From: Phlebotomus papatasi
Taxonomy: Eukaryota > Arthropoda > Insecta > Diptera > Psychodidae
DNA length: 64,000 nucleotides
Reading direction: 5' to 3'
Assembly (NCBI RefSeq): GCF_024763615.1
Contig: NC_077223.1
Coordinates: 11,532,001 to 11,596,000, forward strand
Shown here: piece by piece, positions 60,960-64,000 of the stretch
Position numbering within the stretch: the stretch's first letter is position 1
Layout of the letters: every line of letters begins with the position of its first letter
Position numbers and translations under genes: made by a program
Notes under the pieces: generated by a model
The model's input: only the letters and a program-made list of their open reading frames with translations
What the model was told of the DNA's origin: nothing
Database searches by the model: none

Positions 60960-62491
60960 GGGTGGAGTAACAACTTATCGCCATGTTTAGGGAAAAGAGG
61001 AATTAATTTTATTATAACTTTTGAACTCTTATTGCAGATAACTCAAATTTTACACAAAACTACTTATATGTATTGGCTTTTGATTCGTGAAAACAATAGT
61101 TCTAGAATTTAACGCTGGACTACTTAAAAAACTAATTTTTATTAACAATGCAAAAATAGCCACTTCGTCGCCACTTTTCACCACTTTTCGAAAGTTTTGT
61201 AACTACTTCTCGCCACCCACTTGGTATTTTTAAAAAATTAAAAAAAACTCCCAAGGGTGGGATCATGATGATTTTTGGTAGGAATTTTTCCAAGAAAAAA
61301 ATTCAACTAATGATATTAATTGATTGGTAGAATTATTTGAAGTATTCTAATGTGATTTTCATTGAGAAATTTTAAGAATTGCGGTTTCTAGAGCAGATTT
61401 TGGCATTTTTAAAAAATTAAAAAACTCCCAAGGGTGGGATCATGATGATTTTTGGTGGGAATTTTTCCAAGAAAAAAATTCAACTAATGATATTAATTGA
61501 TTGGTAGAATTATTTGAAGTATTCTAATGTGATTTTCATTGAGAAATTTTAAGAATTGCGGTTTCTAGAGCAGATTTTGGCATTTTTAAAAAATTAAAAA
61601 ACTCCCAAGGGTGGGATCATGATGATTTTTGGTGGGAATTTTTCCAAGAAAAAAATTCAACTAATGATATTAATTGATTGGTAGAATTATTTGAAGTATT
61701 CTAATGTGATTTTCATTGAGAAATTTTAAGAATTGCGGTTTATAGAGCAGATTTTGGCATTTTTTAAAAAATTAAAAAAAACTCCCAAGGGTGGGATCAT
61801 GATGATTTTTGGTGGGAATTTTTCCAAGAAAAAAATTCAACTAATGATATTAATTGATTGGTAGAATTATTTTAGGCAATGTTATAAAAAAAATATATTC
61901 AGCGTTTCTTTTTCCTCATGATCACCTTATTATTACTCACTTTAAACGAATTTTCTTCACTTTTATTTGAGAAATCAAATTATAGGTCTATTGCAGAAAA
62001 TAAACAATGCAGATTTGACAACTAAGAATCCGCGAAGTGAAGTTAGCGTCGCCTATTGAAAAGAGATGGCGACAAGTGGTAAAATCATTCCAAAATTATT
62101 ACCACTTTTCGCCATGCCTCATTTTTATATAAAAATAATAAAAAATGAAATATTAATTAACTAAATACAAATTTTATGTATTCCACAAGTGTAGTTAAAT
62201 ATTCAATGGACAAATTATTGATCCAAAAAGGTATTTTTTGCTTGATGAAAATTTTATGATACTTATTTGGTAAGAAATATTGGATTCGATGCACTTGCTA
62301 AAAATGTTCCTCTAAAAAATGCTCAAAATCGTAAATCCAAAATGAATAATTATTATTTTTCGACTCTATACGTAGCAGCAGTAAAAATACAAAGAACTTT
62401 GCGGCTTATTTATTTCACAAATCGCAAAAAATAGCAATTACAATATAAGTGGCGAGAAGTGGGGCACTAGCGAGAAGTGGTGATTCCACCC
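60960..62491 (-). mobile_element. MITE family C, copy 3 (1,532 bp, carries a tandem array)
   Basis: GGGTGGAGTAACAACTTATC … GAAGTGGTGATTCCACCC, TA flanks, orientation as C2. It is the most diverged copy. About 645 bp of tandem repeat replaces a short stretch near one third of its length. Ends 275 bp before an ELL exon. Confidence 0.92.
61224..61870. repeat. Tandem array, unit 177 bp, about 3.6 copies
   Basis: CTCCCAAGGGTGGGATCATG occurs at 61248, 61425, 61602 and 61782 (spacing 177, 177, 180). Units are almost identical. The array starts right after CGCCACCCACTTG and ends at TTTTAGGCAATG, both normal family C words. Confidence 0.95.
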
Positions 62492-62766
62492 TACTTTAGT
62501 GACGTTTTTAGCATAAGGGAATATGTTTTTCCTTAAAAAAGCTCTTCTTCTATCAAAACAACCAAATTCTCAATATGTCATTGAAATCCTCAATTGTTCG
62601 TGATAGTGATTGAATTTATTGTCTTGAATTTCTCACAATAATGTGTAGACAGCTCTAGGAATCATTTTGTGGTTGAAGATTTGTTTTATCAATCACTATT
62701 AATAAATTTAATTGAATAAATAGAAGAGTTGAGACTGAAGCATTGCATTTATTGCTCTCCTTACAG
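62492..62766. other. End of ELL intron h-i
   Basis: Unique-looking intron tail leading to the CTCCTTACAG acceptor. Nothing else seen. Confidence 0.5.
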
Positions 62767-62965
62767 TCAATTCAGGAGGATAGAATCAATTGAGCAGAGG
62801 CGGGAATACAAGTCAATATTCGATAAGGATTATGCGGAGTACCGAAAATTGCATGCTGATATCGATCAAGTATCGAAAAAGTTTGCTGAATTGGAGGAAG
62901 CTCTTAGGTTTGAGGAGAAGAGACTTCGGCGAGAGGAGCGAGATGATCTGAAATTTCGTGTTAGG
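62767..62965 (+). CDS. Su(Tpl): ELL/Su(Tpl) coding exon i (occludin/ELL homology domain, first part)
   Basis: Encodes a long charged helix: QFRRIESIEQRREYKSIFDK, then DYAEYRKLHADID and QVSKKFAELEEALRFEEKRL. This is the occludin_ELL domain pattern (Y..I.S.EQR..YK..F...Y.EYR.LH..I..V..KF..L). The domain forms an antiparallel helical bundle used for partner binding in ELL and occludin family members. Acceptor CTTACAG ends at 62766 and donor GTATGA starts at 62966, phase 0. Coding density ends immediately at the donor, where an in-frame stop follows. Confidence 0.93.
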
Positions 62966-63044
62966 GTATGACAATTATTTTTTTTGTGGATTTATCTGTA
63001 AAGAAAAAAAAGGATAATGGAAATAATTTTTTTGCGGATTTCAG

Positions 63045-63118
63045 GAAATTCAAAAGCGAATTCTCAACGAGTACAAAGAAACCATGCGAAACAGGAATCA
63101 TCAAGAGTCAAAAAGGCG
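63045..63118 (+). CDS. Su(Tpl): ELL/Su(Tpl) coding exon j (occludin/ELL homology domain, second part)
   Basis: Encodes EIQKRILNEYKETMRNRNHQ followed by ESKRR, matching the I..EY........ segment of the occludin_ELL domain. A 79-bp intron precedes it (acceptor GGATTTCAG ending at 63044) and a GTAAGT donor starts at 63119. It leaves in phase 2. The remaining block (Y/FLH.KL.HIK..V.EYD type) and the stop codon are not recognisable in the last 880 bp, so the gene continues past the window. Confidence 0.9.
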
Positions 63119-64000
63119 GTAAGTGTTTTTTTTTCTTCTTTTAATTTTAAAATTAGTCATAAGTAGAGCTGGCCAAAATATGCAAAAAAATCTTCGAAAT
63201 ATGCGACATAAAAATGCACGAAAAATCATAAAATATGCAGGAAAAATATGCATTTATTTAATTTATTTTTTAACCCAAATAAGAGTGTTTTGTAGCACTT
63301 TGACATAAAAACCTTTATCTATTGTAAATTTACTTTTCATTAGGATCTGTCTCCAGTAATCATTTCTAGTATTGTATTTCTCAAAAAGAATTTTTGAGTT
63401 GCTTAATAGTAGTATTCTTTAAAAATGCACTATTTTATTGCTTAAGGCAATCTTTTTGAAAAATATACAAATTGACAGCTGTGATAAATCGAACACGCAG
63501 TATGGCGTTTTGGATTTATTTAAAATAAATTTAGTATCCTTTTATTTTGAACCAATAAAAGATAAAGTTAAAACCAGTCGACGGATTGAATACGATTTTG
63601 AAAAGAAATTAAACAATGTCTGTTAATTTTGAAATAGTTGAATTCAACATTTAATAACAACAAATCTTATTTCAGAAAGTATTTGAAATTTAAAAATATG
63701 CTTTTTTCTTTAATTTTTTACTTCATTTGTAAAATGTGACAATTGATATTTTACTTTTTATGATATTTTTATGATTTAAATCTTTCCCTAATATAAGAAA
63801 GCATTACTTAAAGCTATCTATAACTGTTGCCTGTGTTCTAGTATATTTGGGATTGATTTTTAGAAATTGTACGATTGTTTATAAAAATTTTTACAGAATC
63901 AAATCAAGAAACTTTATGGATTGATTTTAGAAACTTAAGACTTAATTTTAGAAGCTTTGCAGGATTAATTATATAAATTTTTCCGGTTAGTTTTAGACAC
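63119..64000. other. ELL intron after exon j, to the window end
   Basis: AT-rich. 63164-63260 repeats AAATATGCA/AAAATGCA several times after AGAGCTGGCCAAAATATGC, which resembles the subterminal zone of a further MITE. No continuation of the occludin/ELL domain was recognised. Confidence 0.5.

Noticed and set aside
63676..63720. TTTCAG acceptor followed by RKYLKFKNML in the right phase, as a possible next ELL exon
   Set aside because: The expected FLH.KL.HIK pattern is not matched and the sequence dissolves into poly-T without a donor.

Overview
The window is eukaryotic, AT-rich and intron-dominated. It is best read as the interior of one very large gene on the + strand that encodes the RNA polymerase II elongation factor ELL (Drosophila Su(Tpl)). 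Ten coding exons with matching splice phases run from 31202 to 63118 and total 1,736 nt (about 578 codons). They cover most of the N-terminal ELL domain (exons at 31202-50096), a low-complexity Ser/Asn/Gly linker inside it, a basic and serine-rich middle, and the start of the C-terminal occludin/ELL homology domain (62767-63118). The first coding exon or exons and the last exon or exons were not found and probably lie outside the window. The protein resembles insect ELL most, and the genome style (TA-inserted MITEs, non-LTR relics with short simple tails, AT-rich introns) suits an insect, probably a dipteran. Species cannot be told from this.

Layout. Positions 1-31201 contain no recognisable ELL exon and are taken as upstream intron or 5' flank filled with transposon relics. 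A 48-nt exon at 31202 is followed by a 7.8-kb intron. Exons at 39093 and 39414 are separated by a 94-bp intron. Single exons follow at 42951, a group of three at 49940-50547, one at 58229, and two at 62767-63118. Long introns of 3.1, 6.9, 7.7 and 4.3 kb lie between them.

The introns are a dense museum of small non-autonomous DNA transposons. I could define about twenty families (labelled A-Z below) by comparing copies inside the window. Most sit in TA dinucleotides, have short GGG-type termini, and carry family-specific motifs repeated many times near their ends. Several retain broken pieces of a pogo-like (Tc1/mariner superfamily) transposase DNA-binding domain. Another group has CACTNAGA termini and probable 2-bp target duplications, and one family is hAT-like with an 8-bp duplication. 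Non-LTR retrotransposon 3' ends, a tRNA-related SINE, an inverted minisatellite and a 177-bp tandem array complete the repeat content.

The most interesting structural result is that large inverted pairs of these elements flank groups of ELL exons (C1/C2 around exons 39093-43021; A3/A4 around exons 49940-50547). This could shape splicing or produce circular RNA. No prokaryotic features, CRISPR arrays, rRNA genes or intact tRNA genes were seen.
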